Part shown: positions 47,659-55,580 of the stretch, in pieces | Layout of the letters: every line of letters begins with the position of its first letter | Numbering within the stretch: position 1 is the stretch's first letter | Origin: Nonomuraea rubra | GTDB lineage: Bacteria; Actinomycetota; Actinomycetes; Streptosporangiales; Streptosporangiaceae | Direction of reading: 5' to 3' | NCBI RefSeq assembly: GCF_014207985.1 | Contig: NZ_JACHMI010000001.1 | Coordinates: 11,515,001-11,579,000 of the forward strand | DNA: 64,000 nucleotides | Position numbers and translations under genes: made by a program | The notes under the pieces: model-generated | Told to the model about the DNA's origin: nothing | The model's input: only the letters and a program-made list of their open reading frames with translations | Database searches by the model: none

Positions 47659-48114
47659 GTGTCACGCCTGCTGATCGTGCATCACACCGCCTCGCCGACG
47701 CTGCAGGAACTCTTCGAGTCGGTACGACAGGGCGCCACCACGGACGAGATCGAGGGCGTCGACGTGGTCACCCGTGCCGCGCTCCGCGCCACCGCCGTCG
47801 ACCTGTTCGAGGCCGACGGCGTCATCCTCGGCACCCCGGCCAACCTCGGCTATATGAGCGGAGCCCTCAAGCACTTCTTCGACACCGTCTACTACCCGTG
47901 CCTGGAGGAGACCCGGCGCCTGCCGTACGGGCTGTACGTGCACGGCAACAACGACACGACGGGCGCGATCCGCGCGGTGGAGTCGATCACCACCGGCCTG
48001 GGCTGGCAGCGCGCCCACCCACCGGTGACGGTGACGGGGGCACCGGGCAAGGACGACCTGGCGGCCTGCTGGGAACTCGGCGCCACGCTCGCCGCGACGA
48101 TCAGCCCCGGCTGA
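47659..48114 (+). CDS. Flavodoxin family protein / NAD(P)H-dependent FMN reductase-like
   Basis: 151 residues. The N-terminal LLIVHHTASPTLQELFESV is an FMN-phosphate loop, and GTPANLGYMSGALKHFFD is the characteristic flavodoxin-fold segment around the isoalloxazine. It probably binds FMN and transfers electrons. GTG start. Confidence 0.85.
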   Translation: MSRLLIVHHTASPTLQELFESVRQGATTDEIEGVDVVTRAALRATAVDLFEADGVILGTPANLGYMSGALKHFFDTVYYPCLEETRRLPYGLYVHGNNDTTGAIRAVESITTGLGWQRAHPPVTVTGAPGKDDLAACWELGATLAATISPG

Positions 48115-48243
48115 GGCGCGGTCACGGGCTGCCGATCGACGGCGACCAGCGCGTCCACGAGCGGCGTGAACCCACCGGCCGCACCTGGATGAGCACGTGA
48201 TCGGTCTCCTCACTGCGGCCGACCACGATCCCAGCAGGCTCCG

Positions 48244-48730
48244 TCACTGAGCCGCTTCCTCGTCGGGCTCCGCCAACGGCACGAACCCGCCGCGCACCCC
48301 TCCGGTCCCGGCCACCGTCACCCAGTCCTGCGCCTGCTCCCGCGACCCCACCACCGCCACAACGGCACCACCGGCCCGATCCACCGCCCTCAACCAGGTG
48401 AATCGCTCCTCCACCCGATCCGGAGAGACGAGTCCGTCGACGAGGAACCCGGCCTCACCCGGCCCGTCCACAACGGAGACGGCAAGACCCGCGACCAGCT
48501 GCCAGCCAGGGCACACCGACGGCTCGCCCGAGCCAAGCTCGAACACCGGAAGCTGCTCGACGGGCTCGGCCGAGACGAGAACCAGCGTCGGCCGGGAGCC
48601 GTTGAGGTGGAACGCGTTCTCGCGGGAGATCAGGGAGGGCATCCGGCGAGTATGGCACTCCATCGCCGTGAACGAAGGCGATCCCCGGCAGGGTCTCCCC
48701 CTCGGGAAGCGAGAAGTACCTGCCCGTCAT
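48244..48730 (-). pseudogene. Hypothetical gene with probable frameshift
   Basis: Two frames share one apparent gene. From ATG 48730, with AGGAGG 12 bases upstream, the frame reads MTGRYFSLPEGETLPGIAFV. It keeps coding bias for about 25 codons, then loses it near 48650. The adjoining frame, open from 48663 to 48244, takes over with MPSLISRENAFHLNGSRP and high third-position GC. Removing one base near 48640 would join them. If not a pseudogene, the shorter frame (48244-48642 or 48663) could be the gene. Function unknown. Confidence 0.55.
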
Positions 48731-48748
48731 GCTCAGACAAGCCCTCCT

Positions 48749-49996
48749 TCAGAACGGCGGATCATCGCTGCATCCCCGCGCCGTCGACGCCGGGACCGGC
48801 GGCTCCTCGAAGCACCACTCGATGTTGTGCAGCACCCACGGGCCGGTCTCCGCTCTCTGCAGCCGGCGCAGCACGGGATGAAGCCCGGTCAGGCCGAACT
48901 GGCGGACGACGACGACGCCGTGTGAGCGGAGCACCGGGTCGTCCTCGTCCAGCAGCCCACCGGCCACCTCGACGAGGACGTCCCGCTGGAGGTCCTCACG
49001 GCTGCACTCCCAAGGCTTCCAGGCCAGCCGGTACGCCGCCCGCCGACGCCGTTCGAGATCAGGGCACCTCACTTCCGGCAGCACATCGGCGAAGGCGAGC
49101 CTGCCCAGAATCCCGAGCGCCTCCAGATCCGGTGGCACGTAAGACCTGGCGTACCGCGCGATGTCGTCCGCGATCGCCTCGGCGTCGTCCAGCGGACGCC
49201 CGTGCCGGTGCCGTTGCCATCGCAGCAGGTCCCACACCACGGCACGCACAGTCGGATGCGCGTCGCCGACCATGGCGTCGGTCAACGCCGTCCAGCCACC
49301 TTCACTGACGACCGGCAACTGCAGCAACGACTCCCCGGCCCGAGCCCGGCGCTCCGGCGACGGCTCACCGGCGAGCACGGCGACCAGCTCCGCCTCCTGC
49401 AGCGGCAGCCGCTCACCGAACCAGCCGACGTCGTAACCGGCGACCGCCTCGTCCAGCCACCGCTCGTACCAGGCCAGGAAGTCGGCGTCCTCGACGACGT
49501 ACGGGCCGAGCGGTCCTTCATGGTCGAGATTGAACACCCGGCCCCGCGCCGGCCCCGTCACGGTCAGCCGGCTGACGAGAGAACAGCCGTGATCGGCGAT
49601 CCCCAGCGTGCCGCGAAGGAACACACGATCCGGCCCCGGCGGATCCTCGTACCGCTCTTCCCAATCGTCGAGGTAACGCGGTCCGGGCACGTACGGACTG
49701 GGCCGAGCCAGATGTCCCGACCGGCGACGCTCGCAACATGAGGTGTCGAGCCGGCGCAACCCGCACCCCGGACCGGCGCCGCCGTCGCCCAACTCGGTGA
49801 CGAACAACCTGTACCCCGCAGGCAGCGCCACCTCGTGCCGCTCCTCGTACTCGGCCACCACAGCTTCGGACAGCGGCGGCCCGAGCTCGAACCCATGCGC
49901 TTCCACCCCGAAGGCACTCGGCAGCACGGGCATGGCGCGCACCGCGGCGAGCTTGCCGGCGATCCGGCACAACCTGGCATGATCCGCATCAGGCAT
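48749..49996 (-). CDS. SMI1/KNR4 (SUKH) family protein
   Basis: 415 residues. The N-terminal SUKH-type domain has VAEYEERHEVALPAGYRLFVTEL, cited in parts, and GDGGAGPGCGLRRLD. The C-terminal half has helical, HEAT-like stretches (DAHPTVRAVVWDLLRWQ). SUKH proteins often act as immunity proteins to polymorphic toxins, but no toxin gene is visible here. It borders the probable frameshifted gene. Confidence 0.75.
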   Translation of the reverse strand: MPDADHARLCRIAGKLAAVRAMPVLPSAFGVEAHGFELGPPLSEAVVAEYEERHEVALPAGYRLFVTELGDGGAGPGCGLRRLDTSCCERRRSGHLARPSPYVPGPRYLDDWEERYEDPPGPDRVFLRGTLGIADHGCSLVSRLTVTGPARGRVFNLDHEGPLGPYVVEDADFLAWYERWLDEAVAGYDVGWFGERLPLQEAELVAVLAGEPSPERRARAGESLLQLPVVSEGGWTALTDAMVGDAHPTVRAVVWDLLRWQRHRHGRPLDDAEAIADDIARYARSYVPPDLEALGILGRLAFADVLPEVRCPDLERRRRAAYRLAWKPWECSREDLQRDVLVEVAGGLLDEDDPVLRSHGVVVVRQFGLTGLHPVLRRLQRAETGPWVLHNIEWCFEEPPVPASTARGCSDDPPF

Positions 49997-50151
49997 CCGC
50001 TCAGTGTACGAACAGCAGCCGGCCGCACGATGCCGGATGGGTGTAGACGCCCACGGCTTCGACCACCCCTGCCTACGCTGCCCCTGTCACCTCTTCTCCG
50101 CCATCGCGAGCTGCGGTGATGTCTCCGGCACAGGAGGGAACGCGCACAACG

Positions 50152-50256
50152 ATGAAACGGATGCTGACCGCCCTCCTGCTGCCGGCGCTGGCCTGCACGA
50201 CCTCGTCCGCGTGTGCCCCGCTGACGCCCACCGCCGTCCCGGCGCCTCCGTCGTAA
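50152..50256 (+). CDS. Possible 34-residue secreted peptide
   Basis: Begins MKRMLTALLLPALACTTSSAC: a basic start, a hydrophobic core and Cys residues resembling a lipoprotein or signal peptide. The tail is Pro/Ala rich. AGGAGG precedes the ATG but is 14 bases away, farther than usual. It may be a tiny lipoprotein or a leader fragment. Confidence 0.35.
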   Translation: MKRMLTALLLPALACTTSSACAPLTPTAVPAPPS

Positions 50257-50290
50257 CCGATCACGTAGTAGTCGATCATAGGGTGGCGGC

Positions 50291-50770
50291 GTGGAACAGT
50301 TGGTTGAGGTCGCAGTCCGGCTCGTTCTGGAGGACATGCTCCCTGACGAGCTGCCGATGCTCGCGGCCGAAGCGCTGGCACGCGGAGTGGACTCGCCTGC
50401 ACTGCGCGAGCTGGCGGGCCTGTTCTCCCATGAGGTCCGCGAATCCCGTGATCTTTTCCACCAGGCCATGGAGGAGTTGGGCTCGCCGGTCCCGGACGTG
50501 GAGGAGGCGCGCCCTCGAATGATGGCGGTGGTCGCGCGGCGGGCACTGCGCGGAGAGATGTCCCTCCCTTCGGCTGCCCATGGGGTCTACTGGCAGTCTT
50601 GCTACATCTCCACGTCCCGGCCATCTCGGACCGAGATCATGATGGCGTTCCTCAGCCTGCAAACGGCCTGGGAGGACCACCCCGAGAAGCGAGCACAGAT
50701 CGAAGAGCACATCCGTGCGGCGATGCGCCGGCTCTTGGAAGAGCTTGAAGGCCCCGCTCGGACACCGTGA
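50291..50770 (+). CDS. Hypothetical helical protein
   Basis: 159 residues, not recognised. It is predicted mostly helical (ELPMLAAEALARGVDSPALREL, cited loosely) and shows no signal peptide. It looks similar in style to small actinobacterial regulators or immunity proteins. GTG start. It lies directly upstream of the insertion sequence, whose left end is about 120 bases past its stop. Confidence 0.7.
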   Translation: MEQLVEVAVRLVLEDMLPDELPMLAAEALARGVDSPALRELAGLFSHEVRESRDLFHQAMEELGSPVPDVEEARPRMMAVVARRALRGEMSLPSAAHGVYWQSCYISTSRPSRTEIMMAFLSLQTAWEDHPEKRAQIEEHIRAAMRRLLEELEGPARTP

Positions 50771-50884
50771 ATCATCCCGGCCCTGGATCGTCGATCCCCC
50801 CAGATCCAGGTTCGGTCCCGGACGGCGGCGGGACACCGGGCAACCCTGGCCGACACGCTTCACCGCGACAAACAGCCTCTCCAA

Positions 50885-50892
50885 TCAAGGAG
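50885..50892. repeat. Left target-site duplication of the insertion sequence
   Basis: TCAAGGAG here is repeated exactly at 51802-51809, on the other side of the element. Removing the element and one copy rejoins AAGGAG seven bases before the downstream SDR start. Confidence 0.75.
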
Positions 50893-50953
50893 GCTTTTCC
50901 AACCTGATCGCGCTGGTCAGCGGGGGCGGCGCGAGGACGGGTTGGCATGAGAA

Positions 50954-51024
50954 GAGGCTCTCGGTAAGACAGCAGTCGACCAAGATCCGATGCCTCTACC
51001 GGAGAGCCTCGTTGCTGTCTTACC
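50954..51024 (+). promoter_or_regulatory. Interleaved inverted repeats over the transposase start (pseudoknot-like)
   Basis: GAGGCTCTC (50954-50962) pairs perfectly with GAGAGCCTC (51002-51010). GGTAAGACAGCA (50963-50974) pairs perfectly with TGCTGTCTTACC (51013-51024). The order A-B-A'-B' is that of an H-type pseudoknot or two competing helices. A' covers the Shine-Dalgarno GGAG and B' starts inside the TTG start codon, so pairing should block translation of the transposase. Confidence 0.75.
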
Positions 51025-51794
51025 CTGCCGCGATTCCGCTGTCCAATCACACCCTGATCCGGCTGGCCGAACTGATCCGCGCCCGGCGTGCCGAGCGCCG
51101 CTGCCGGTGGCGGCGCCTGGACCCATCCCGGCAAGCCCTGCTCGTGCTCGCCCATCTGCGCAACGGCGACACCTACGCGCGTCTGGCCTCGGGCTTCGCC
51201 ATCGGCACCAGCACCGCCTGGCGCTACGTCCGTGAGGCGACCGACCTGCTCGCCATGCTCGCCGACGATGTGCACGCCGCCGCCTTACGCGCCGGCCGGC
51301 TGGCCTACGCCATCCTGGACGGCACCCTGATCCCGATCGACCGGCTGGCCGACGAACGGCCGTACTACTCCGGCAAACACCGATGCCACGGCGTGAACGT
51401 GCAGGTCCTGGCCGATCCGGCCGGCCGCCTCGTCTGGGCCTCACCTGCGATGCCCGGCGCCACGCATGACTTGACCGCGGCACGCGCCACCGGCCTGATC
51501 GACGCGCTGACCACCACAGGCGTACAGACCTTCGCCGACAAGGGATACCAAGGCGCAGGCGGCAGCATCCGCACGCCGTTCAAAGGCCATCGACTGCGGC
51601 CACCGCTGTCACGCCATCAGCGCTCGGTCAACCGCGCACACGCCCGCATCCGCGCCTGCGGCGAACGCGCCGTCGCCACCTTGAAGACCTGGAAAGTCCT
51701 GACCCGCCTGCGCTGCTGCCCGCACCGCGCCACCACCATCGTGCAGGCCATCCTCGTCCTGCAACTCATCGAAGAGGGCCGCTACGCAGGATGA
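51012..51794 (+). CDS. IS5-family transposase
   Basis: 260 residues. An N-terminal helix-turn-helix (GTSTAWRYVREATDLL) precedes the DDE nuclease with Asp in AILDGTLIPIDR, Asp in FADKGYQG and Glu in ACGERAVATLKTWK. The TTG start has GGAG seven bases upstream and gives the usual N-terminus LSYPAAIPLS. In-frame codons to the left belong to the terminal region of the element. Confidence 0.88.
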   Translation: MLSYPAAIPLSNHTLIRLAELIRARRAERRCRWRRLDPSRQALLVLAHLRNGDTYARLASGFAIGTSTAWRYVREATDLLAMLADDVHAAALRAGRLAYAILDGTLIPIDRLADERPYYSGKHRCHGVNVQVLADPAGRLVWASPAMPGATHDLTAARATGLIDALTTTGVQTFADKGYQGAGGSIRTPFKGHRLRPPLSRHQRSVNRAHARIRACGERAVATLKTWKVLTRLRCCPHRATTIVQAILVLQLIEEGRYAG

Positions 51795-51801
51795 AAAGCG
51801 C

Positions 51802-51809
51802 TCAAGGAG
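51802..51809. repeat. Right target-site duplication of the insertion sequence
   Basis: TCAAGGAG, identical to 50885-50892. It contains AAGGAG, the ribosome-binding site of the SDR gene that starts seven bases on. Confidence 0.75.
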
Positions 51810-51816
51810 CGAGACC

Positions 51817-52545
51817 ATGCGATTCGACGACTACCGCGTTGTCATCACTGCCGCCGGCCGCGACTTCGGGCGAACTCTGGCCATCCGGCTCGCAGACCTC
51901 GGCGCGGAGGTCTTCCTGTCCGCACGCACCCTCGCCGCCGCCGAGCGCGTCCGCGACGAGATCCGCGCCCGAGGCCATCGGCAGGTCCACGCCTTCGCCT
52001 GCGACCTGACGGACCCCGCCTCGATCCGCGACTTCGCCTCCGGCGTCACCCAGCACACCGACCGCGTCGACATCCTCATCAACAACGGCTCGCGCTACCT
52101 CGAAGGGCCGGACCTCCAGTCAGCCTCCGACGCCGACGTCGTCGACACCATCGCCTCCGGCGCAACGGGCACCGTCCTGACCGTGAAGAACTTCCTCCCC
52201 CTCCTCCTCAACTCCGACAAGCCAGACGTGGTGACGATGGTCTCCGCCTGCGGAACGGCCGGCCACCACCGCTCGAACGCACACGACGCCTTCTACGCGG
52301 CCAAGAGCGCCCAAGCCGGCTTCACCGAAATCCTCTCCAAGCGCCTGCGCCCCCAGGGAGTCCGGGTGATATCGCTCTACCCGCCCGACTTCGACAACAC
52401 CGACCCCCTCTCTGAGGAGTGGAACTCCACACCCCGGGAGGCCAAGGACGCCCTCACCGCACAGTCGCTCGTGGACTGCATCCTGTTCGCGGTCACCCAG
52501 CCCCGTGACTGCTTCATCAAGGCCTTCCACTTCGAACAGGTCTGA
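51817..52545 (+). CDS. SDR family oxidoreductase
   Basis: 242 residues. The cofactor loop ITAAGRDFGRTLAIRLA is degenerate compared with TGxxxGxG. NNGSRYLEG replaces the usual NNAG, but the Tyr-x3-Lys YAAKSAQAGF is intact. It probably keeps the fold; activity is less certain. AAGGAG seven bases before the ATG is one arm of the IS target duplication, so the IS separates this gene from its former promoter. Confidence 0.8.
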   Translation: MRFDDYRVVITAAGRDFGRTLAIRLADLGAEVFLSARTLAAAERVRDEIRARGHRQVHAFACDLTDPASIRDFASGVTQHTDRVDILINNGSRYLEGPDLQSASDADVVDTIASGATGTVLTVKNFLPLLLNSDKPDVVTMVSACGTAGHHRSNAHDAFYAAKSAQAGFTEILSKRLRPQGVRVISLYPPDFDNTDPLSEEWNSTPREAKDALTAQSLVDCILFAVTQPRDCFIKAFHFEQV

Positions 52546-53089
52546 GCGCTCGCTCTACCCCTGCTCAAAGGCGGCAGGTCCTTCGGCGATCTGCCATGTG
52601 GCACACATCATCGATCTCGATCCGGCCGTGGCCGAAACCGCGTCCCTCCCGTGTGGATATGCCGCCCGCAGAGCCTCGATAGGAGCGCCCTGGTTGTTTG
52701 AGGAGTGGCACTACGAAGAGGACGAGTAGGGCCTGAGCCGCGCATCCAGCGACACCGCGCCCGGTCGGCATGCGCCACAACTACCTGCCCGGCGGGAAGC
52801 GCCCGGTGCCCTGGTCTGCTGGTTGCGTCCGCGGGAGTGGTGTACGAGTTGGGCCTGGTCGCAGGGCAACGCGACGCACCTCTTCCGTCAAGAACGAGCC
52901 CGCCAGTTTCGAGATCATCCACAGCCGTCCACGACTCTCCGATCACATGACGTCGGGTCGCGAAACTCTACCGAGGCAGGCCCCCTTCGGACTGCCATTC
53001 TCCGACACCTCGCAAGGTACCGACCAAAATGTCGGCCCCATGGGCCATGATCAGTGGCGCACGTGTCCCTGCGTCATCCAAGGAGTGTC
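52546..53089. other. Long gap without a confident gene
   Basis: 544 bases between the SDR and ankyrin genes. Coding bias is weak in all frames. A 43-codon GTG-initiated ORF at 52598-52729, ending PWLFEEWHYEEDE, is the only suggestive stretch. The rest looks like decayed sequence with many short open frames. This fits an accessory, degenerating region. Confidence 0.5.
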
Positions 53090-54049
53090 ATGGCTGCCAC
53101 CGACGACGACGGATGGTGGATCGTCGGCTATGACGGGTGGTCAGACCTCGACCTGATCCGTGACCGGCTCACCGCGGGCGCTGATCCCAACTCTGGCGTG
53201 CGCATCTTTGACAAGCCGCTACACGTCGCGGCCGAGCAGGGATCGCCTGAAGTGGTCGCCGAGCTGGCCATGCGGGTCGACGACGTCGATGCGGAACATC
53301 GAGGCCGTACCGCGCTTTGGATGGCCGTCTTCGAAGGCCGCGTGGACAACGCCCGGGCCCTTCTCGCCGCTGGGGCGGACCCTTGGCGCCTCATGATGGA
53401 CGGCTGGTCCCCCGGCCGTCTCAGTCTGGCCGACCCCACCCCTGACCTCTTCCCCGTCCCCTCTCCGGAGACCGGTCTGTCCGAGGCCGAGGCCGCCGCC
53501 GCGGCAGAAGCCAAACGTCTCATCCTTGCCCTGGGAGACTTCTACTACGGCGGCCTGAGCCTGGCCTGCGTGGCCGACGTGAGCGCGGCCGAGGCAACAG
53601 CGCGCCTCGAAGCCGCACCTGCCGACGACGTGGACATCGACGTTCTCTACGAGACCTGGTGGAACGTCCCGGACGCCGACATGATCGTCGGCATCACGGA
53701 TGTGCCCGGCGGCTGCGTCATCACCCAACCCTGGGGTTTCACCCCATCCACACCCGGCGTCGTTAAGCGCGTCTCACAGGGCACTGTCTGCTACAGCATG
53801 TACTCCAATCCCAAAGGCGGCATCTTCGGGTACATCGCCCGAGATTGCGCGGTCGTAGCCTGGGAGCCGGACAGTGCCTACATGGTCCCCCCGGACGCTA
53901 GGGCCGACAAGATCCTCGCTGCCTACCTCTACCGCAACCACCCTGTGGCGTTTTGTTGCGGTGGCGCAGGACTGCGCCTGATGGACGCTCAGCCGATCAC
54001 CGCACCCGGTACCTGGCTGCAGCTGCCCAAGCAGGACTACTCAATCTGA
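53090..54049 (+). CDS. Ankyrin-repeat protein
   Basis: 319 residues. The N-terminal half holds about three ankyrin-type repeats: DLIRDRLTAGADPNSG, FDKPLHVAAEQGSPEVVAEL (cited loosely) and RTALWMAVFEGRVDNARALLAAGADP. The C-terminal ~170 residues are a domain I do not recognise, rich in aromatic and Gly residues (GITDVPGGCVITQPWGF). AAGGAG lies four bases before ATG 53090. It may be an immunity or interaction protein. Confidence 0.8.
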   Translation: MAATDDDGWWIVGYDGWSDLDLIRDRLTAGADPNSGVRIFDKPLHVAAEQGSPEVVAELAMRVDDVDAEHRGRTALWMAVFEGRVDNARALLAAGADPWRLMMDGWSPGRLSLADPTPDLFPVPSPETGLSEAEAAAAAEAKRLILALGDFYYGGLSLACVADVSAAEATARLEAAPADDVDIDVLYETWWNVPDADMIVGITDVPGGCVITQPWGFTPSTPGVVKRVSQGTVCYSMYSNPKGGIFGYIARDCAVVAWEPDSAYMVPPDARADKILAAYLYRNHPVAFCCGGAGLRLMDAQPITAPGTWLQLPKQDYSI

Positions 54050-54259
54050 CGTACGGACGGGATCTTCCCGAAACCGCGAAATCAGCTTCACTAAAGATCC
54101 ATGTGACTGTCTTCCGTTGGTGTACGACAACCATCGCAAGTGACCTCAGCCCGCTCATCCGATGGCAAGGGACCGTACGGGGGGGACGCCGGGCCCGAGG
54201 ACGGGAAGCCCGCGGCACCTTCGCCCGATGGGAAGTACAGATCATGGGAACATTGCCTT

Positions 54260-54778
54260 TTACCCGTCGACGCACCTGTAGCCATCGGCATCCCAGCAGT
54301 CGTCGGCCGCCGAGGCCAAGATCTCCACGTCATGGGCTCCCTCGACCAACACGTTAACGATCCGCTCCCCGAACTTCTTGGTCAAGTCGTATGCGTCGCA
54401 CCCAGCAGCGCAGTCCCGAGTGCGCTCGGAGGCCGGGCCGCTGCTCCACCCCGCCTTCGCGAAGGCGGCAACGACGTTCTCCGGCTTCACATTCTCAATG
54501 GAGACATACACATACGACCCGTACGTCGAGGAATCACAGTCGCTCTGGTCCTCCATGGACCCGACCAGCCCAGCGTGGGAGAGAACGGGACTCAACGCCT
54601 TCCGGACAAGGGCGTTCTCATAATTCGCCCGTTTCTGACACAACCCCTCATTCGCGGCCACTGCCATGACTCCGTACCCAGAAGAGAAGACAATGGTCAG
54701 GACGATGAGGACCATCACCAGCCAGGGGTCTCTCACCTTCGCTCTCGCCGGATGCGACTTGATCACGGCGCCAGTCAC
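54260..54778 (-). CDS. Membrane-anchored hypothetical protein
   Basis: 172 residues. One membrane helix (about 19-43; WLVMVLIVLTIVFSSGYGVM) follows a short cytoplasmic tail, then an extracellular part with several Cys residues (DQSDCDSS, TRDCAAGCDAYD, DDCWDADGYRC) that could form disulphides. I do not recognise the family. Third-position GC is lower than in neighbouring core genes, consistent with an acquired region. Confidence 0.65.
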   Translation of the reverse strand: MTGAVIKSHPARAKVRDPWLVMVLIVLTIVFSSGYGVMAVAANEGLCQKRANYENALVRKALSPVLSHAGLVGSMEDQSDCDSSTYGSYVYVSIENVKPENVVAAFAKAGWSSGPASERTRDCAAGCDAYDLTKKFGERIVNVLVEGAHDVEILASAADDCWDADGYRCVDG

Positions 54779-55081
54779 CCACAGACCTCACAATCGACAC
54801 GTGCTCCCACGAGCAGGGCCACGGTGGCCTCCAGCAAGAGAAGCACATCCATATGATCGAATAGCGGGCACACCATAGAGATTCGGTGCAGAATCAAGCC
54901 TTGCTACCTCGGCACGTCCAGGCGGCACTGTGCCCTGCCCGCGTCGCGCCGGTGAGTTTCTGCCGACGGCCATGCACATTCGATGCGCGGCGGGGCCGGC
55001 CCGGAGAGGCCGCACGCCCGCCCGGACCGCCCGGCCGCCCTATCGGGCGGCGACTTGAACGCGTATAGAACGTGTAACCAC
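54779..55081. other. Gap without a confident gene
   Basis: About 303 bases. A GC-rich hairpin GCCGCCC-TATC-GGGCGGC lies near 55039-55060. Downstream, TTGAACG and TATAGA resemble promoter elements. No open frame with clear coding bias is seen. Confidence 0.45.
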
Positions 55082-55306
55082 TCAGCCGCCGTCAGGGCCG
55101 CCGCCACTGTCTTGCTGCCGCTCAGGTGCGGCTCTCGGCTCCCAAGGGTACGACCGCGTGAGTGTGTTCCAGCGATACACCCATTCCGGCTCTAGGACTC
55201 GGTTCTGGACGATCAGGGCGACGCGATCGACGGTCACCTTGACCGGCTCCGTTTCGACACCGCTCAGCGCCTCCACTCCTCCGAACTCACAGATCAGCGT
55301 GACCAT
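55082..55306 (-). CDS. Possible 74-residue hypothetical protein
   Basis: The minus frame reads MVTLICEFGGVEALSGVETE and VQNRVLEPEWVYRWNTL, with strong third-position GC bias to its stop. It has no clear ribosome site. It overlaps the start of the integrase remnant on the opposite strand by about 20 bases, so only one may be meaningful there. Function unknown. Confidence 0.45.
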   Translation of the reverse strand: MVTLICEFGGVEALSGVETEPVKVTVDRVALIVQNRVLEPEWVYRWNTLTRSYPWEPRAAPERQQDSGGGPDGG

Positions 55307-55409
55307 GAACGTCTACACCCAGATCCCAAGCCCGGAGACCCGCAAGGCACTCGACCGACTCAACGACCGGCTGGCTAACGGCGATCAAGGCCAGGACCAG
55401 GCGAGCTAA
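55284..55409 (+). pseudogene. C-terminal remnant of a tyrosine-type integrase
   Basis: The frame ends NSQISVTMNVYTQIPSPETR, then KALDRLNDRL and a stop. This is the usual end of actinobacterial phage/ICE integrases, where HSxIxVTMxxYxH carries the catalytic His and Tyr. Here the Tyr is kept but the preceding His is Asn, and nothing upstream is integrase-like. The break is near 55284. It lies about 80 bases from tRNA-Thr, the typical place of an integrase beside its attachment site. Confidence 0.65.
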
Positions 55410-55443
55410 CGCGGTTGCTGTACGGCGCTGCTGTACAGAGATC

Positions 55444-55473
55444 AAAAAGACCCCTTCCAAGACGAGGAAGGGG
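55444..55473 (-). terminator. Terminator after tRNA-Thr
   Basis: On the minus strand CCCCTTCC, a 7-base loop, GGAAGGGG and then TCTTTTT form a classic intrinsic terminator, 15 bases past the tRNA 3' end. Confidence 0.85.
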
Positions 55474-55487
55474 CCTTTGAGCTGCAG

Positions 55488-55560
55488 AGCCGACGAGGGG
55501 AATCGAACCCCTGACCTTCTGTTTACAAGACAGATGCTCTGCCGATTGAGCTACGTCGGC
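55488..55560 (-). tRNA. tRNA-Thr (anticodon UGU)
   Basis: A 73-base gene without encoded CCA. The acceptor stem is GCCGACG / CGTCGGC, and the D-arm contains AGCTCAATCGGCAGAGC. The anticodon loop is CTTGTAA with anticodon TGT between stems TCTGT and ACAGA. The T-arm is AGGGGTTCGATTCCCCT. It is followed by an intrinsic terminator and then by an integrase remnant. Confidence 0.97.
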
Positions 55561-55580
55561 ACGGCCTACCAGTGTAGACG

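Larger units (their letters stand above)
50893..51801 (+). mobile_element. IS5-like insertion sequence
   Basis: About 909 bases with one transposase gene ending seven bases from the right end. The left end begins GCTTTTCCAACC; the right end, read inwards, begins GCGCTTTTCATCC, an imperfect inverted repeat. An 8-base direct repeat TCAAGGAG flanks it. The transposase is full length, so the element may be active. The insertion lies at the ribosome site of the following SDR gene. Confidence 0.75.

Noticed and set aside
52770..53050. Several overlapping ORFs of 70-130 codons in the gap before the ankyrin gene
   Set aside because: They disagree in frame, use rare codons and show no recognisable motif. 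They look like random open frames in GC-rich DNA.
54385..54480. Cys-rich stretches that could be a zinc-finger protein on the plus strand
   Set aside because: The plus frames lack coding bias; the Cys residues belong to the minus-strand membrane protein.
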